64,000 bases of DNA from Verrucomicrobiales bacterium (GCA_028712475.1 JAQTQB010000009.1:1-64000); one strand, 5' to 3'. Numbered from the stretch's first letter, positions 44,563 through 53,858 are shown. Numbers and translations: made by a program. Notes: generated by a model not told the origin, from the sequence alone.

Positions 44563-47361
44563 ATGGGTAAAACTCTCATCATCGCGGAAAAGCCGTCCGT
44601 CGCCGGAGACATCTCCAGGGCGCTCGGCAAGTTTGAAAAGCACGCGGATCACTACGAGAACGACCAGTATGTCATCTCGTCGGCGGTCGGCCATCTGCTC
44701 ACCATCGCCGTGCCGGAGCAGTTCGAGGTCAAGCGCGGCAAGTGGACGTTCGCGCATCTGCCCGTGATCCCGCCGCACTTTGATTTGCTGCCCATCGAGA
44801 AGAACGAGGCGCGGCTCAAGGTGCTGGTCAAACTCATCAAGCGCAAAGATGTCACCGCGCTGGTCAATGCCTGCGACGCCGGGCGCGAAGGGGAATTGAT
44901 TTTCCGTTACATCGTCCAGTATTCCAAAAGCGACAAACCGATCCAGCGGCTCTGGCTGCAATCCATGACGCCCGCCGCGATCCGCGACGGCTTCGCGCAT
45001 CTGCGCACGGACGCGGAAATGATTCCGCTCGCCGACGCGGCGACTTGTCGCAGCGAGAGCGACTGGCTCATCGGCATCAACGGCACGCGCGCAATGACGG
45101 CGTTCAATTCCAAGACCGGCGGCTTTCATCTCACGACCGTTGGCCGCGTGCAGACGCCGACGCTGGCGATTCTGGTCGAGCGTGAAGAGAAGATTAAAAG
45201 ATTCATTCCCCGCAACTACTGGGAAATCCACGGGACGTTTGGCGCAGAGGCGGGCGAATACGTCGGGCGCTGGTTCGATGAAAAGTTTTCCAAGAAGGAA
45301 GGCGACGACCAGCTCAAGCAGGAGCGCGTTTGGGATGTCAGTTTTGCCGAAGCGATCAAAGCGAAATGCCTTGGCAAGCCGGGCATCGTCACGGAAGAAA
45401 GCAAGCCGACGACTTCCATGTCGCCGCAGCTTTATGACTTGACGACGTTGCAGCGCGAGGCGAATGGGCGGTTCGGATTCTCCGCGAAGAACACGCTCGG
45501 CCTGGCGCAGGCGCTTTACGAGAAGCACAAGGTGCTGACGTATCCGAGAACGGATTCGCGCGCGTTGCCGGAGGATTATCTCGAAACGGTCAAGACCACG
45601 ATGGCCATGCTGGCGGACACGAATTACCGCACGCCGGCGGAAACGATTTTGAAGAACGGCTGGGTGCGCCCGAACAAGCGCATTTTCAATAATGCCAAAG
45701 TGTCGGATCACTTTGCGATCATTCCCACGCTCGTTGCGCCGAAACATTTGAGCGAGCCGGAGCAGAAACTTTACGACCTCGTCACGAAACGGTTTCTTGC
45801 GATCTTTTATCCGGCGGCGGAATTCCTCGTGACCACGCGCATCACTCGCGTCGAGGGCGAGCCGTTCAAGAGCGAGGGCAAGGTGATGGTGAACGCGGGC
45901 TGGCTCGCGGTCTATGGCAAGGAAGCGGCGGAGTCCGACGACACGCCCAGCCTCGTGCCGGTGAAACCGAACGAAACCGTCAAGACCGAGAAGATTGAAG
46001 TCGAATCGAATGTGACCAAGCCGCCGGCGCGCTACTCGGAAGCGACGCTGCTCGGCGCAATGGAAGGCGCGGGCAAATTGATCGAAGACGACGACCTGCG
46101 CGAGGCGATGCATGACAAGGGATTAGGCACGCCCGCGACGCGCGCGACGATCATCGAAGGGTTGCTCTGGGAAAAATACATTCACCGCAACGGCCGCGAG
46201 TTGCAGCCGACCGCGAAGGCTTTTTCGCTGATCACGCTGCTGCGCGGGTTGGAGATTCCGCAATTGTCTTCGCCGGAACTCACGGGCGAATGGGAATTCA
46301 AGTTGAACCTGATGGCGCGCGGCAAGATGAAGCGCGACGAGTTCATGAAGGAGATCGCCGACGCGACGCGCGACATCGTGGCGAAAGCCAAGAAGCACGA
46401 GAGCGACACCGTTCCCGGCGATTATGGCAAGCTCAACGTGCCGTGCCCGAAATGCGGCGGTGAGATCCACGAGAACTACAAAAAGTTCCAGTGCCAGAAA
46501 TGTGATTTTGCGCTCTGGAAGATCGTGGCGAGCCGGCAGTTGGAAATTTTCGAGGTTGAGGAACTCATCAGCAAGGGCGTCGTCGGGCCGCTGCAAGGTT
46601 TTCGCAGCAAGCAGGGCTTTCCGTTCGCGGCCATCATCAAGATGAACGCGGAATTCAAGCCGGAGTTTGATTTCGGCAACGACCAGAACAAGGACGGCGA
46701 GGCGGGTGCGCCCATTGATTTCACGGGCAAGGAACCGCTCGGCAAATGCCCGGCGTGCGGCGGCAATGTTTATGACGCGGGCATGAATTACGTCTGCGAG
46801 AAACAGGCCGCGCCGGAGAAGACCTGCTCCTTCCGCAGCGGAAAGATCATTTTGCAGCAGACAATCGAACCGGCGCAGATCCAGAAATTGCTCGCGACGG
46901 GCAAGACGGATTTGCTCAAGGGTTTTGTCTCGAAGAAAAACAACCGCAAGTTTGAGGCGTTCCTCGTGTTGAAGGATGGCAAGACCGCGTTTGAATTCGC
47001 ACCGCGCGAGAAAAAGGGCAAGGCCAAAGCCGGCACGCCCAGAGAGCCGTTGCCGAAGATTGATTTCACGGGCAAGGAACCCATCGGCAAATGCCCGAAG
47101 TGCGGCGGCAACGTGTTCGACACGGAGCAGGGTTACATCTGCGAGAAATCGCAGTTGGACGCCAAGGCGTGCAAATTCAAGATCGGCAAAATGATTTTGG
47201 AACAGCCGATCGAGCTGGCGCAGGCGCAGAAAATTCTCGCCGAGGGCAAAAGCGACCTGATGGATAAATTTATTTCCAAGGCGGGCAAGCCGTTCCCGGC
47301 GTTCCTCGTGATGGATGGCAAGGGCAAGATCACGTTTGAATTCCCGCCGCGCGACGAGTGA
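44563..47361 (+). CDS. topB: type IA DNA topoisomerase (topoisomerase III-like) with extra zinc domains
   Basis: Relaxes and decatenates DNA. The toprim domain (IIAEKPS with Glu9; DAGREGE 105-111) and the active-site Tyr327 in VLTYPRTDSR are intact. The core ends near residue 615. The rest, about 300 residues, carries three C-terminal zinc-ribbon units: CPKCGGEIHENYKKFQCQKC, CPACGGNVYDAG and CPKCGGNVFDTE, each followed by a related module with a GK(T/S)DL(L/M) motif. The 932-aa size exceeds a typical TopB because of this tail. The paralogous TopA is not in this window. It faces the same strand as the next four genes. Confidence 0.95.
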   Translation: MGKTLIIAEKPSVAGDISRALGKFEKHADHYENDQYVISSAVGHLLTIAVPEQFEVKRGKWTFAHLPVIPPHFDLLPIEKNEARLKVLVKLIKRKDVTALVNACDAGREGELIFRYIVQYSKSDKPIQRLWLQSMTPAAIRDGFAHLRTDAEMIPLADAATCRSESDWLIGINGTRAMTAFNSKTGGFHLTTVGRVQTPTLAILVEREEKIKRFIPRNYWEIHGTFGAEAGEYVGRWFDEKFSKKEGDDQLKQERVWDVSFAEAIKAKCLGKPGIVTEESKPTTSMSPQLYDLTTLQREANGRFGFSAKNTLGLAQALYEKHKVLTYPRTDSRALPEDYLETVKTTMAMLADTNYRTPAETILKNGWVRPNKRIFNNAKVSDHFAIIPTLVAPKHLSEPEQKLYDLVTKRFLAIFYPAAEFLVTTRITRVEGEPFKSEGKVMVNAGWLAVYGKEAAESDDTPSLVPVKPNETVKTEKIEVESNVTKPPARYSEATLLGAMEGAGKLIEDDDLREAMHDKGLGTPATRATIIEGLLWEKYIHRNGRELQPTAKAFSLITLLRGLEIPQLSSPELTGEWEFKLNLMARGKMKRDEFMKEIADATRDIVAKAKKHESDTVPGDYGKLNVPCPKCGGEIHENYKKFQCQKCDFALWKIVASRQLEIFEVEELISKGVVGPLQGFRSKQGFPFAAIIKMNAEFKPEFDFGNDQNKDGEAGAPIDFTGKEPLGKCPACGGNVYDAGMNYVCEKQAAPEKTCSFRSGKIILQQTIEPAQIQKLLATGKTDLLKGFVSKKNNRKFEAFLVLKDGKTAFEFAPREKKGKAKAGTPREPLPKIDFTGKEPIGKCPKCGGNVFDTEQGYICEKSQLDAKACKFKIGKMILEQPIELAQAQKILAEGKSDLMDKFISKAGKPFPAFLVMDGKGKITFEFPPRDE

Positions 47362-47367
47362 AATTTT

Positions 47368-47426
47368 GTAGCAGCGGACGTGAGTCCGTTCAAATTTGAA
47401 ATGGGCCGGCTCACGCCGGCCGCTAC
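47368..47426 (+). repeat. palindromic repeat, copy 2 (family C)
   Basis: GTAGCAGCGGACGTGAGTCC at the left and TCACGCCGGCCGCTAC at the right form inverted arms. It starts 7 bases after the topB stop. Related to 37884-37943. Confidence 0.7.
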
Positions 47427-47435
47427 GAGCATCAA

Positions 47436-48197
47436 ATGCAGCTTCACTTCAAAGAATCCGGGCGGGGCAGGGCGGTCATCTTGTTGCACGGGCTGTTCGG
47501 CTCGTCGGACAACTGGCATCACATCGCGCTCCGGCTGGCGGAATCGTTTCATGTCTTAGCCGTTGACCAGCGCAATCACGGCCAGTCGCCACACAGCGCG
47601 GAGATGAATTATCCGCTCATGGCCGCCGACGTGAACAGGTTCATGGCTTCACGTGGACTGGAAACGGCGGTGATGATCGGCCACTCGATGGGCGGCAAAA
47701 CAGCGATGCAATTCGCCCTGCAATTTCCAGAGCGGGTGGAAAAGCTTGTCATTGCCGACATGGCTCCGCGTGTTTACGCGCCTGCACACGATAAAATTTT
47801 CGCCGCACAGCTTGCGCTGGATTTGAAATTGTTTTCCACGCGGCAGGAAATGGAAGCCGCGCTCGCTCCGGAGATTCCGGATCTGGTTCTGCGCCGGTTT
47901 CTGTTGAAAAACCTTGGGCGCAACTCTGCCGGCGAATTCTTCTGGAAAATCAATCTGCGCGGCATCGCGGAAAGTTATTTGCAGATCGGCGAGCCCGTTT
48001 CCGCTCCGGTTCCGTTTGCGAAACCAACGCTGTTCATCCGTGGCGGCAAATCAAATTACATCAACCCGGAAGATGAGCCGCTGATGCGCCAACTGTTTCC
48101 GCAGTCGGAAATCCAGACGATTGCGGGGGCGGGCCATTGGCTTCATGCCGACCAGCCGGAAGAATTTGTGCGGCTGGTCTTGAATTTTTTGGAGTGA
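47436..48197 (+). CDS. alpha/beta hydrolase, YbfF-like esterase
   Basis: A 253-aa alpha/beta-fold hydrolase. The oxyanion region is LLHGLFGSSDNW, the nucleophile Ser84 is in MIGHSMGG, the acid is in the region of NPEDEP and the catalytic His is in GAGHWLHAD. The VDQRNHGQSPHS motif is typical of the YbfF/abhydrolase-11 esterases. No signal peptide is present, so it acts in the cytoplasm. The physiological substrate is unknown. Confidence 0.9.
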   Translation: MQLHFKESGRGRAVILLHGLFGSSDNWHHIALRLAESFHVLAVDQRNHGQSPHSAEMNYPLMAADVNRFMASRGLETAVMIGHSMGGKTAMQFALQFPERVEKLVIADMAPRVYAPAHDKIFAAQLALDLKLFSTRQEMEAALAPEIPDLVLRRFLLKNLGRNSAGEFFWKINLRGIAESYLQIGEPVSAPVPFAKPTLFIRGGKSNYINPEDEPLMRQLFPQSEIQTIAGAGHWLHADQPEEFVRLVLNFLE

Positions 48198-48266
48198 CCG
48201 CTAAATACGCGAAATACACGAACGGAAGAGGCCGTTTTTATTTCGCGTGTTTGGCGTATTTCGCGG
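48198..48266 (+). repeat. palindromic repeat between the hydrolase and xerC
   Basis: CCGCTAAATACGCGAAATAC and the partner GCGTATTTCGCGG give long inverted arms around GGAAGAGGCCGTTTTTA. This is a style of repeat not seen elsewhere in the window. Confidence 0.7.
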
Positions 48267-48302
48267 TTTATCAATTCCGCCTTTGCATTAAAGTAGAACG
48301 CA

Positions 48303-49271
48303 ATGGAACAGCCGCCGGAAATGCCCGCCAACGAAATCCGCGACCCGTGGATCGGAAAATTTCTCGCGCACCTCGCCACGGACCGCGGCGCGTCGGTTTA
48401 CACGCAGCGGAATTATTCGCAGGCGCTGGCGGAATTTTCGCGCTGGCATCTGGACGAACGCAAGTCGCCGCCCGTGTGGGAAAAACTTCAGCGCGATGAT
48501 TTCCGCAGCTTCGTCCGTTTCCTTGGAAGAAATAATTTGAGCCGCGCGGCGGTGCAGCTCCGGTTTTCCGCGCTGCGGACGTTTTATAAATTTCTAATCC
48601 GGCACGGCGGCGCAACGGCATCGCCGATCAAAAATTTGTCGCTGCCGAAACTGGAGAAGCGGCTGCCGAAGTTTTTGACGCGCGAACAGATGGAGGCGCT
48701 GCTCGTCGCGCCGATGCAGCCGCTGGCCGCGCCGAAAAAGAAAAGCGCCGGGCGTCCGGTCTCCGCGAGCATTTGTTATCGCGATGTGGCGGTGCTGGAG
48801 ACGATTTATTCCTGCGGCCTGCGCGTGAGCGAGTTGTGCGGCCTGCTGGCCGGGGACATTGACCGGGGTGAACAAATCGTGCGCGTGCGCGGCAAAGGCA
48901 AAAAGGAGCGGCTCCTGCCGATAGGCGAACCGGCATTGCGGGCGATTGAAAATTATTGGGGCACTTTGAAAGAGCCGCCCGTGGGGCAATTGCCGGTGTT
49001 TTTTGCGGCAACTAAAAAGCCCGCGCCGCTCCGGCCGTCGCAGCTTTCCCGCCGTTTGAAAAAATATCTCGCCATAGCCGGGCTTGATCCGGGTCTGACG
49101 CCGCACAAGCTGCGGCACAGCTACGCCACGCATCTGCTGGACGCGGGCGCGGATTTGCGGAGCGTGCAGGAGCTGCTCGGCCACGCGCATCTGGTCACGA
49201 CGCAGGTTTACACGCACGTCACGACCGAGCGGTTGAAGAAGGCCTACGACGCGGCGCATCCACGGGCGTGA
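48303..49271 (+). CDS. xerC: tyrosine site-specific recombinase XerC/XerD-type
   Basis: Resolves chromosome dimers at dif. The catalytic residues are present: Arg172 in GLRVSELCG, the Lys in GKGKKERLLP, HKLRH (His267, Arg270), LGHAHLVTTQ with its His and the nucleophile Tyr303 in TQVYTHV. The N-terminal SAM-like DNA-binding domain covers about 1-110. At 322 aa it is slightly longer than Escherichia coli XerC because of an insert (PKKKSAGRPVSASICY). XerC against XerD is not decided by the sequence alone. No mobile element lies around it, so it is a housekeeping gene. Confidence 0.9.
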   Translation: MEQPPEMPANEIRDPWIGKFLAHLATDRGASVYTQRNYSQALAEFSRWHLDERKSPPVWEKLQRDDFRSFVRFLGRNNLSRAAVQLRFSALRTFYKFLIRHGGATASPIKNLSLPKLEKRLPKFLTREQMEALLVAPMQPLAAPKKKSAGRPVSASICYRDVAVLETIYSCGLRVSELCGLLAGDIDRGEQIVRVRGKGKKERLLPIGEPALRAIENYWGTLKEPPVGQLPVFFAATKKPAPLRPSQLSRRLKKYLAIAGLDPGLTPHKLRHSYATHLLDAGADLRSVQELLGHAHLVTTQVYTHVTTERLKKAYDAAHPRA

Positions 49272-49389
49272 AAAATTTGGAGGCGGGAATACGGAGGGCA
49301 GCTTTTGCCAATAACCGTAAAACGAATTTATTTGAATTCCGCCGCAGCTTTTGCAGAATCAAACTTAAGGAATTTTTTCCGATCTGAAA

Positions 49390-51198
49390 ATGAACTGGTC
49401 TTTTGCTTTTCGTCCCAAGCTGGTGGACACGCTGAAAAATTATTCGGCGGGCGCTTTTTTTTCCGACCTCACGGCCGGGCTGACGGTCGGCATCGTCGCG
49501 CTGCCGCTGGCGATGGCTTTTGCCATTGCCTCCGGCGTCAAGCCGGAGGCCGGCATTTTTACGGCGGTCATCGCGGGATTTTTGATTTCGTCGCTGGGCG
49601 GCACGAAGGTTTCCATCGGCGGGCCGACGGGCGCGTTCATCGTCATCCTCTACGGCATCTACGCCAAATACGGCGCAGAGAACCTCGCCATCTGCACCAT
49701 CATGGCCGGCGTCATCCTGTTCATCATGGGCGCGGCGCGGCTGGGCACGATGATCAAATTCATCCCGTATCCAGTGACGATGGGTTTCACTTCCGGCATC
49801 GCGGTGTTGATTTTCAGCACGCAGATCAAGGATTTTTTCGGCTTGAGCGTGGAGAAAGTGCCGTCGGAATTCATCGAGAAGATGCAGGTGCTGGCCGGAC
49901 ACGCGGGAACATTTCAATGGCCTACCATCGCGCTGGCGGCGGCGTCGCTGGCGATCATTCTTTTCTGGCCAAAGTCCTGGCAGCGGCGCGTGCCGGGTTC
50001 CATCGTCGCGCTGGTGCTGGGCACAGTCGCAGTGGCCCTTTTTCATCTGGACGATACTGCGAATGTCGCGACCATCGGCAGCAAGTTCGGCGGCATTCCG
50101 CAGCAGTTGCCGCACCCGCAAATCCCCGCGCTTTCGTGGGAGAACATTCAGCATCTGTTCGCACCGGCAACCACGATTGCGCTGCTCGCGGCGATTGAAT
50201 CACTGCTGTGCGCGGTGGTCGCCGACGGAATGATTGATGACCGCCACGATTCCAACCAGGAACTGATGGCGCAGGGCATTGCCAACATCGTCAGCCCGAT
50301 TTTCGGCGGCATCGCGGCCACGGGCGCGATTGCCCGCACGGCCACGAACATCAAGTGCGGCGCCCGCACGCCCATCGCGGGCATAGTTCACGCGGTGACG
50401 CTGTTGCTTATCATTTTAGCCGCCGCGCCGCTGGCAAAATTTATTCCGCTGGCCACATTGAGCGCGGTGCTGGTCAACGTCGCGCTCAACATGGGCGAAT
50501 GGCACAATTTCAGCCGCCTGTCCAGATGGCCGCGCAGCGACGCGGTGGTTTTTTTGACCGCCTTCAGCCTGACGGTGGTCATTGACCTGACGGTGGCGGT
50601 GGAGATCGGCATGGTGCTGGCCGCCGTGCTGTTCATCAAACGCGTTTCCGAGACCACGCAGATAACCGCCGTGGACGAGATTTCCGAAACCGAAGGCCCG
50701 CAACACTCGCTGATCGGCAAGGAAATTCCCAAGGGCGTCATGATTTACCGCATCTTCGGCTCGTTCTTTTTTGGGGCGGTGGACAAGCTGGAAACGGCTT
50801 TGAAGCGTGCCGGGGAGGAGCCGGACGTGCTGATCCTGCGCATGAGAAAAGTTCTGGCGATTGACGCGACGGGGCTGAACGCGCTTGAGGACATTTACGA
50901 GAAGCTGCACGCCCGGGGCAAGCATCTCGTGTTGAGCGGGCCGCACACGCAACCATTTTTCATGATGGACAAGGCGGGATTTCTCGACCGGCTCGGCAAG
51001 GAAAACGTCTGCGCGAACATCGAGCTTTCGCTGGATCGCGCCCGTGAAATCCTCGGCCTGCCGCCCGAGCCGCCGAGCGACCCGTTGCACGAGGAAAAGC
51101 AAAAAATCGAAGCTGTGCGGCAGGACTTGGCGAGCGCGCTCGAACGTGCCGGCAAGGTTCTCAACGCGCCGACGAGCGGCGACACAAGGGAGAAATGA
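49390..51198 (+). CDS. SulP-family anion transporter with STAS domain
   Basis: A 602-aa inner-membrane permease. About ten to twelve helices occupy residues 20-425 (GLTVGIVALPLAMAFAIASG; GGPTGAFIVILYGIYAKYGA). The C-terminal STAS domain (about 445-555) includes LILRMRKVLAIDATGLNALE, and a coiled tail follows. SulP proteins import sulfate, bicarbonate or other anions; which one is not shown by the sequence, though the siroheme and sulfur-carrier genes nearby would suit sulfate. The start ATG is 119 bases after xerC. Confidence 0.93.
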   Translation: MNWSFAFRPKLVDTLKNYSAGAFFSDLTAGLTVGIVALPLAMAFAIASGVKPEAGIFTAVIAGFLISSLGGTKVSIGGPTGAFIVILYGIYAKYGAENLAICTIMAGVILFIMGAARLGTMIKFIPYPVTMGFTSGIAVLIFSTQIKDFFGLSVEKVPSEFIEKMQVLAGHAGTFQWPTIALAAASLAIILFWPKSWQRRVPGSIVALVLGTVAVALFHLDDTANVATIGSKFGGIPQQLPHPQIPALSWENIQHLFAPATTIALLAAIESLLCAVVADGMIDDRHDSNQELMAQGIANIVSPIFGGIAATGAIARTATNIKCGARTPIAGIVHAVTLLLIILAAAPLAKFIPLATLSAVLVNVALNMGEWHNFSRLSRWPRSDAVVFLTAFSLTVVIDLTVAVEIGMVLAAVLFIKRVSETTQITAVDEISETEGPQHSLIGKEIPKGVMIYRIFGSFFFGAVDKLETALKRAGEEPDVLILRMRKVLAIDATGLNALEDIYEKLHARGKHLVLSGPHTQPFFMMDKAGFLDRLGKENVCANIELSLDRAREILGLPPEPPSDPLHEEKQKIEAVRQDLASALERAGKVLNAPTSGDTREK

Positions 51199-51314
51199 AC
51201 GCCACGACGCCGGCTGCCCGTCATGGATGCGTCGCTTGAGTGCATGGAAAATTCTGGCGGAGAAACATGAGAAACGCGCTTGATCAGACAGCCAAGAAAA
51301 AATTAAATTGTGTG

Positions 51315-51343
51315 TTGACAAGAAAGTTGTCGTTTCATAATTT
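51315..51343 (+). promoter_or_regulatory. strong promoter before tRNA-Thr/tuf
   Basis: A perfect TTGACA at 51315-51320 is followed by CATAAT at 51336 (15-base spacer) or TAATTT at 51338 (17-base spacer). It would serve the highly expressed tRNA-Thr-tuf unit. A TGTGTTG sequence just before it also appears before the DUF2167 gene. Confidence 0.55.
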
Positions 51344-51377
51344 CATCGGCGTAGCAAGTCAGTAAAAAGACAAACGG

Positions 51378-51429
51378 CCGATTTCCCCTCGGATTTTCAG
51401 GAGAAAATAAAAGAGGGGATTGGTTTTTT
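51378..51429 (+). terminator. terminator-like hairpin between promoter and tRNA-Thr
   Basis: TTCCCCTC at 51383-51390 pairs with GAGGGGA at 51413-51419, followed by TTTTTT at 51424-51429. Together with the promoter at 51315 it could define an 80-base RNA, or act as an attenuator for the tRNA-tuf transcript. Confidence 0.45.
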
Positions 51430-51473
51430 GTCGTTTTGCACATTGCTTCAGGCTGGACTAATGATTTGTGTGC

Positions 51474-51549
51474 GCCCATGTAGCTCAGTTGGTAGAGCAC
51501 GTCCTTGGTAAGGACGAGGTCATCAGTTCAATCCTGATCATGGGCTCCA
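51474..51549 (+). tRNA. tRNA-Thr (GGT)
   Basis: Acceptor arms 51474-51480 and 51539-51545 pair. The anticodon loop TTGGTAA at 51505-51511 gives GGT at 51507-51509. CCA is encoded at 51547-51549. It stands right before tuf, as in many bacteria. Confidence 0.96.
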
Positions 51550-51597
51550 TTAAAAACGCAACGAGCAACGAACGAAACAAAAACGCAGGAGAATAAA

Positions 51598-52788
51598 ATG
51601 GCTAAAGAGCAATTTCAGAGAACGAAACCGCACGTCAACGTCGGCACGATTGGTCACGTTGACCATGGCAAATCCACTTTGACCGCGGCAATTGTCCACA
51701 CCCAAAGCAAAAAAGGTCTGGCGACGCCGATCTCTTATGCGGATATCACCAAGGGCGGCACGGTGCGCGACGAGTCCAAGACCGTCACCATCGCCGTCTC
51801 GCACGTCGAATACGAAAGTGCGACGCGCCATTACGCGCACGTTGACTGCCCCGGCCACGCCGATTATGTGAAGAACATGATCACGGGTGCCGCGCAGATG
51901 GACGGTGCGATTCTCGTCGTCAGCGCAGCGGACGGTCCGATGCCCCAGACGCGCGAACATATTTTGCTCGCCCGCCAGGTCGGCGTTCCGGCCATCGTGG
52001 TTTTCCTGAACAAGGTTGACCTCGTGGATGACAAGGAACTGCTTGACCTCGTCGAAATGGAAATCCGCGACCTGCTCACGAAGTATCAGTTCCCTGGCGA
52101 AAAGACGCCCATCATCCGCGGCAGTGCGACGGCAGCCATGGAAAACAAGCCCGAAGGCGAAAAGGCCATTCAGGAATTGATGGACGCGATTGACACCTTT
52201 ATTCCGCTCCCGCCCCGCGAAGTGGACAAGCCCTTCCTGATGTGCGTCGAAGACGTGTTCAACATTGAAGGCCGCGGCACGGTTGTGACCGGTCGTGTGG
52301 AACGCGGCGTTCTCAAGAAGATGGAAGAAGTTGAAATCGTCGGCTTGAAAGACACGGCCAAAACCACGGCGACGGACATTGAAATGTTCCGCAAGCTGCT
52401 TGACTCGGCGAGCGCGGGCGACAACGTCGGCGTTTTGCTGCGCGGCACAAAGAAGGATGATGTGGAACGCGGCATGGTTCTGGCCAAGCCCGGTTCCATC
52501 AAGCCGCACACGAAGTTCAAGGCGGAAGTTTACGTCCTTTCGAAGGATGAAGGCGGCCGTCATACGCCGTTCTTCACGAACTACCGTCCGCAATTTTATT
52601 TCCGCACCTCAGACGTGACGGGCACGCTGACCCTGCCGACGGGCGTTGAAATGGTCATGCCGGGCGACAACGTCTCGGTGGACATTGAAATGATGAAGCC
52701 GGTCGCGATGGAAAAGGGTCAACGCTTCGCGATCCGCGAAGGCGGTCGCACCATTGGTGCCGGTCGCGTGTCAGACGTCATCGCGTAA
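51598..52788 (+). CDS. tuf: elongation factor Tu
   Basis: EF-Tu brings aminoacyl-tRNA to the ribosome. The 396-aa protein has the G1 loop [20 protein letters not shown], the NKVD guanine-binding motif and the barrel domains 2 and 3. All motifs are complete. It has a good ribosome binding site (GCAGGAG). A hairpin terminator follows. Downstream are tRNA-Trp, tRNA-Ser and secE. Confidence 0.98.
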   Translation: MAKEQFQRTKPHVNVGTIGHVDHGKSTLTAAIVHTQSKKGLATPISYADITKGGTVRDESKTVTIAVSHVEYESATRHYAHVDCPGHADYVKNMITGAAQMDGAILVVSAADGPMPQTREHILLARQVGVPAIVVFLNKVDLVDDKELLDLVEMEIRDLLTKYQFPGEKTPIIRGSATAAMENKPEGEKAIQELMDAIDTFIPLPPREVDKPFLMCVEDVFNIEGRGTVVTGRVERGVLKKMEEVEIVGLKDTAKTTATDIEMFRKLLDSASAGDNVGVLLRGTKKDDVERGMVLAKPGSIKPHTKFKAEVYVLSKDEGGRHTPFFTNYRPQFYFRTSDVTGTLTLPTGVEMVMPGDNVSVDIEMMKPVAMEKGQRFAIREGGRTIGAGRVSDVIA

Positions 52789-52803
52789 GGCATTGTAAAA
52801 TTC

Positions 52804-52837
52804 GGGAGCTGGGGATTGAATGCCCCGGCTCCCTTTT
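52804..52837 (+). terminator. intrinsic terminator after tuf
   Basis: GGGAGCTGGGG pairs with CCCCGGCTCCC over 11 base pairs (one G-T wobble) around an eight-base loop, followed by TTTT. This ends the tuf transcript before tRNA-Trp. Confidence 0.8.
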
Positions 52838-52867
52838 CGTCCAAAAAATGAAACGGTTTGTCAGTGT

Positions 52868-52943
52868 AGGGCGTTAGCTCAATTGGTAGAGTAGCGGTCT
52901 CCAAAACCGTTGGTTGTAGGTTCAAGTCCTACACGCCCTGCCA
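52868..52943 (+). tRNA. tRNA-Trp (CCA)
   Basis: Acceptor arms 52868-52874 and 52933-52939 pair. The loop CTCCAAA puts the anticodon CCA at 52901-52903. CCA is encoded at 52941-52943. The tuf-trnW-secE-nusG order is widespread in bacteria. Confidence 0.96.
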
Positions 52944-52946
52944 GCC

Positions 52947-53036
52947 GGAGAGGTGGCAGAGTGGTCTATTGCGGCGGTCTTGAAAACCGCTTCGGCCTAA
53001 CGGTCGACGGGGGTTCGAATCCCTCCCTCTCCGCCA
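52947..53036 (+). tRNA. tRNA-Ser (TGA)
   Basis: Acceptor arms 52947-52953 and 53026-53032 pair. The anticodon loop CTTGAAA puts TGA at 52981-52983, and the long variable arm (TTCGGCCTAACGGTCGAC region) marks a serine tRNA. CCA is encoded at 53034-53036. It is inserted between the usual tRNA-Trp and secE. Confidence 0.95.
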
Positions 53037-53044
53037 AAGAAATT

Positions 53045-53299
53045 GTGAATGATTTAACAAAAATTTTGATCTGGGTGGTCATCATCGGGGCGCTCTTTGG
53101 CCTGCTGTGGTGGCAGGGGCAAATCCGCCGCCTGTCCGTTTATATCCAGGAAACGCGCGAAGAATTGAAGAAGTGTTCGTGGCCGACCTTGGAAGAATTG
53201 AAAGGTTCGACGGCACTCGTCATTGTTTCAATCGCCCTGCTTGGCGGGTTCACCGTGGTGGTGGATTTCATCATGAACCTGGTTTTCATCAAGCTCTGA
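53045..53299 (+). CDS. secE: preprotein translocase subunit SecE
   Basis: SecE is an essential part of the SecYEG channel. The GTG at 53045 is eight bases after tRNA-Ser and gives 84 aa: an N-terminal membrane segment (ILIWVVIIGALFGLLWW), the conserved cytoplasmic helix (QETREELKKCSWPTLEELKG) and a C-terminal membrane helix (TALVIVSIALLGGFTVVVDF). It precedes nusG by two bases. The ribosome binding site is weak, but order and motif make the call secure. Confidence 0.93.
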   Translation: MNDLTKILIWVVIIGALFGLLWWQGQIRRLSVYIQETREELKKCSWPTLEELKGSTALVIVSIALLGGFTVVVDFIMNLVFIKL

Positions 53300-53301
53300 T
53301 C

Positions 53302-53850
53302 ATGCGCAATCAATGGTTCATCATCCAGACGCTTTCTGGCCAGGAAAACAAGGTCAAGGACAGCATCGAGAAACGCATCAAGTCCGACGAGATGCAGGAC
53401 TACGTCAAGGAAGTCCTCGTGCCGATTGAGAAAGTCGTCGAAGTGCGCAATCAGAAGAAGACCGTGTCCAGCCGCAAGTTGTGGCCGGGTTACGTTTTTG
53501 TGGACATGGTGCTGCTGGATGACAACAACCGCATCATCGAGGAGCCGTGGTATTTCATCAAGGAAACGCAGGGCGTGATCGGGTTTGTGGGCGGCGAACC
53601 GCCGGTGCCGACGCCGTCCGCCGAAGTGGACGCCATCAAGGCGCAGATTTCTGCGTCGGAAGAGACGGAAAAACCGAAGGTCAATTTTGAAGTCGGCGAG
53701 ACGGTCAAGATCAACAACGGGCCGTTCCTGAATTTCAGCGGCGTGATTGAGGAGATTGATCCCGAACGCGGCAAGTTGAAAGTGACCGTGAACATTTTCG
53801 GACGCAACACGCCGGTCGAACTCGAATACTGGCAGATTGAAAAAGCTTAA
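53302..53850 (+). CDS. nusG: transcription antitermination protein NusG
   Basis: NusG binds RNA polymerase and links it to ribosomes and Rho. The 182-aa protein has the NGN domain ([47 protein letters not shown]) and the KOW domain ([20 protein letters not shown]) near the C-terminus. A Ser/Glu-rich loop connects them. The ATG start at 53302 is two bases after the secE stop. Confidence 0.96.
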   Translation: MRNQWFIIQTLSGQENKVKDSIEKRIKSDEMQDYVKEVLVPIEKVVEVRNQKKTVSSRKLWPGYVFVDMVLLDDNNRIIEEPWYFIKETQGVIGFVGGEPPVPTPSAEVDAIKAQISASEETEKPKVNFEVGETVKINNGPFLNFSGVIEEIDPERGKLKVTVNIFGRNTPVELEYWQIEKA

Positions 53851-53858
53851 TTATTTTT

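Noticed and set aside
44446-46113. 555-codon open frame antisense to topB
   Set aside because: Long antisense frames are expected in G/C-rich genes. The protein is rich in Arg, His and Gln without any domain, and topB in the other strand has intact motifs.
48303-49271. xerC as the integrase of a mobile element
   Set aside because: The genes around it are housekeeping or transport genes, and there is no tRNA or direct-repeat boundary; it fits chromosomal XerC/D.
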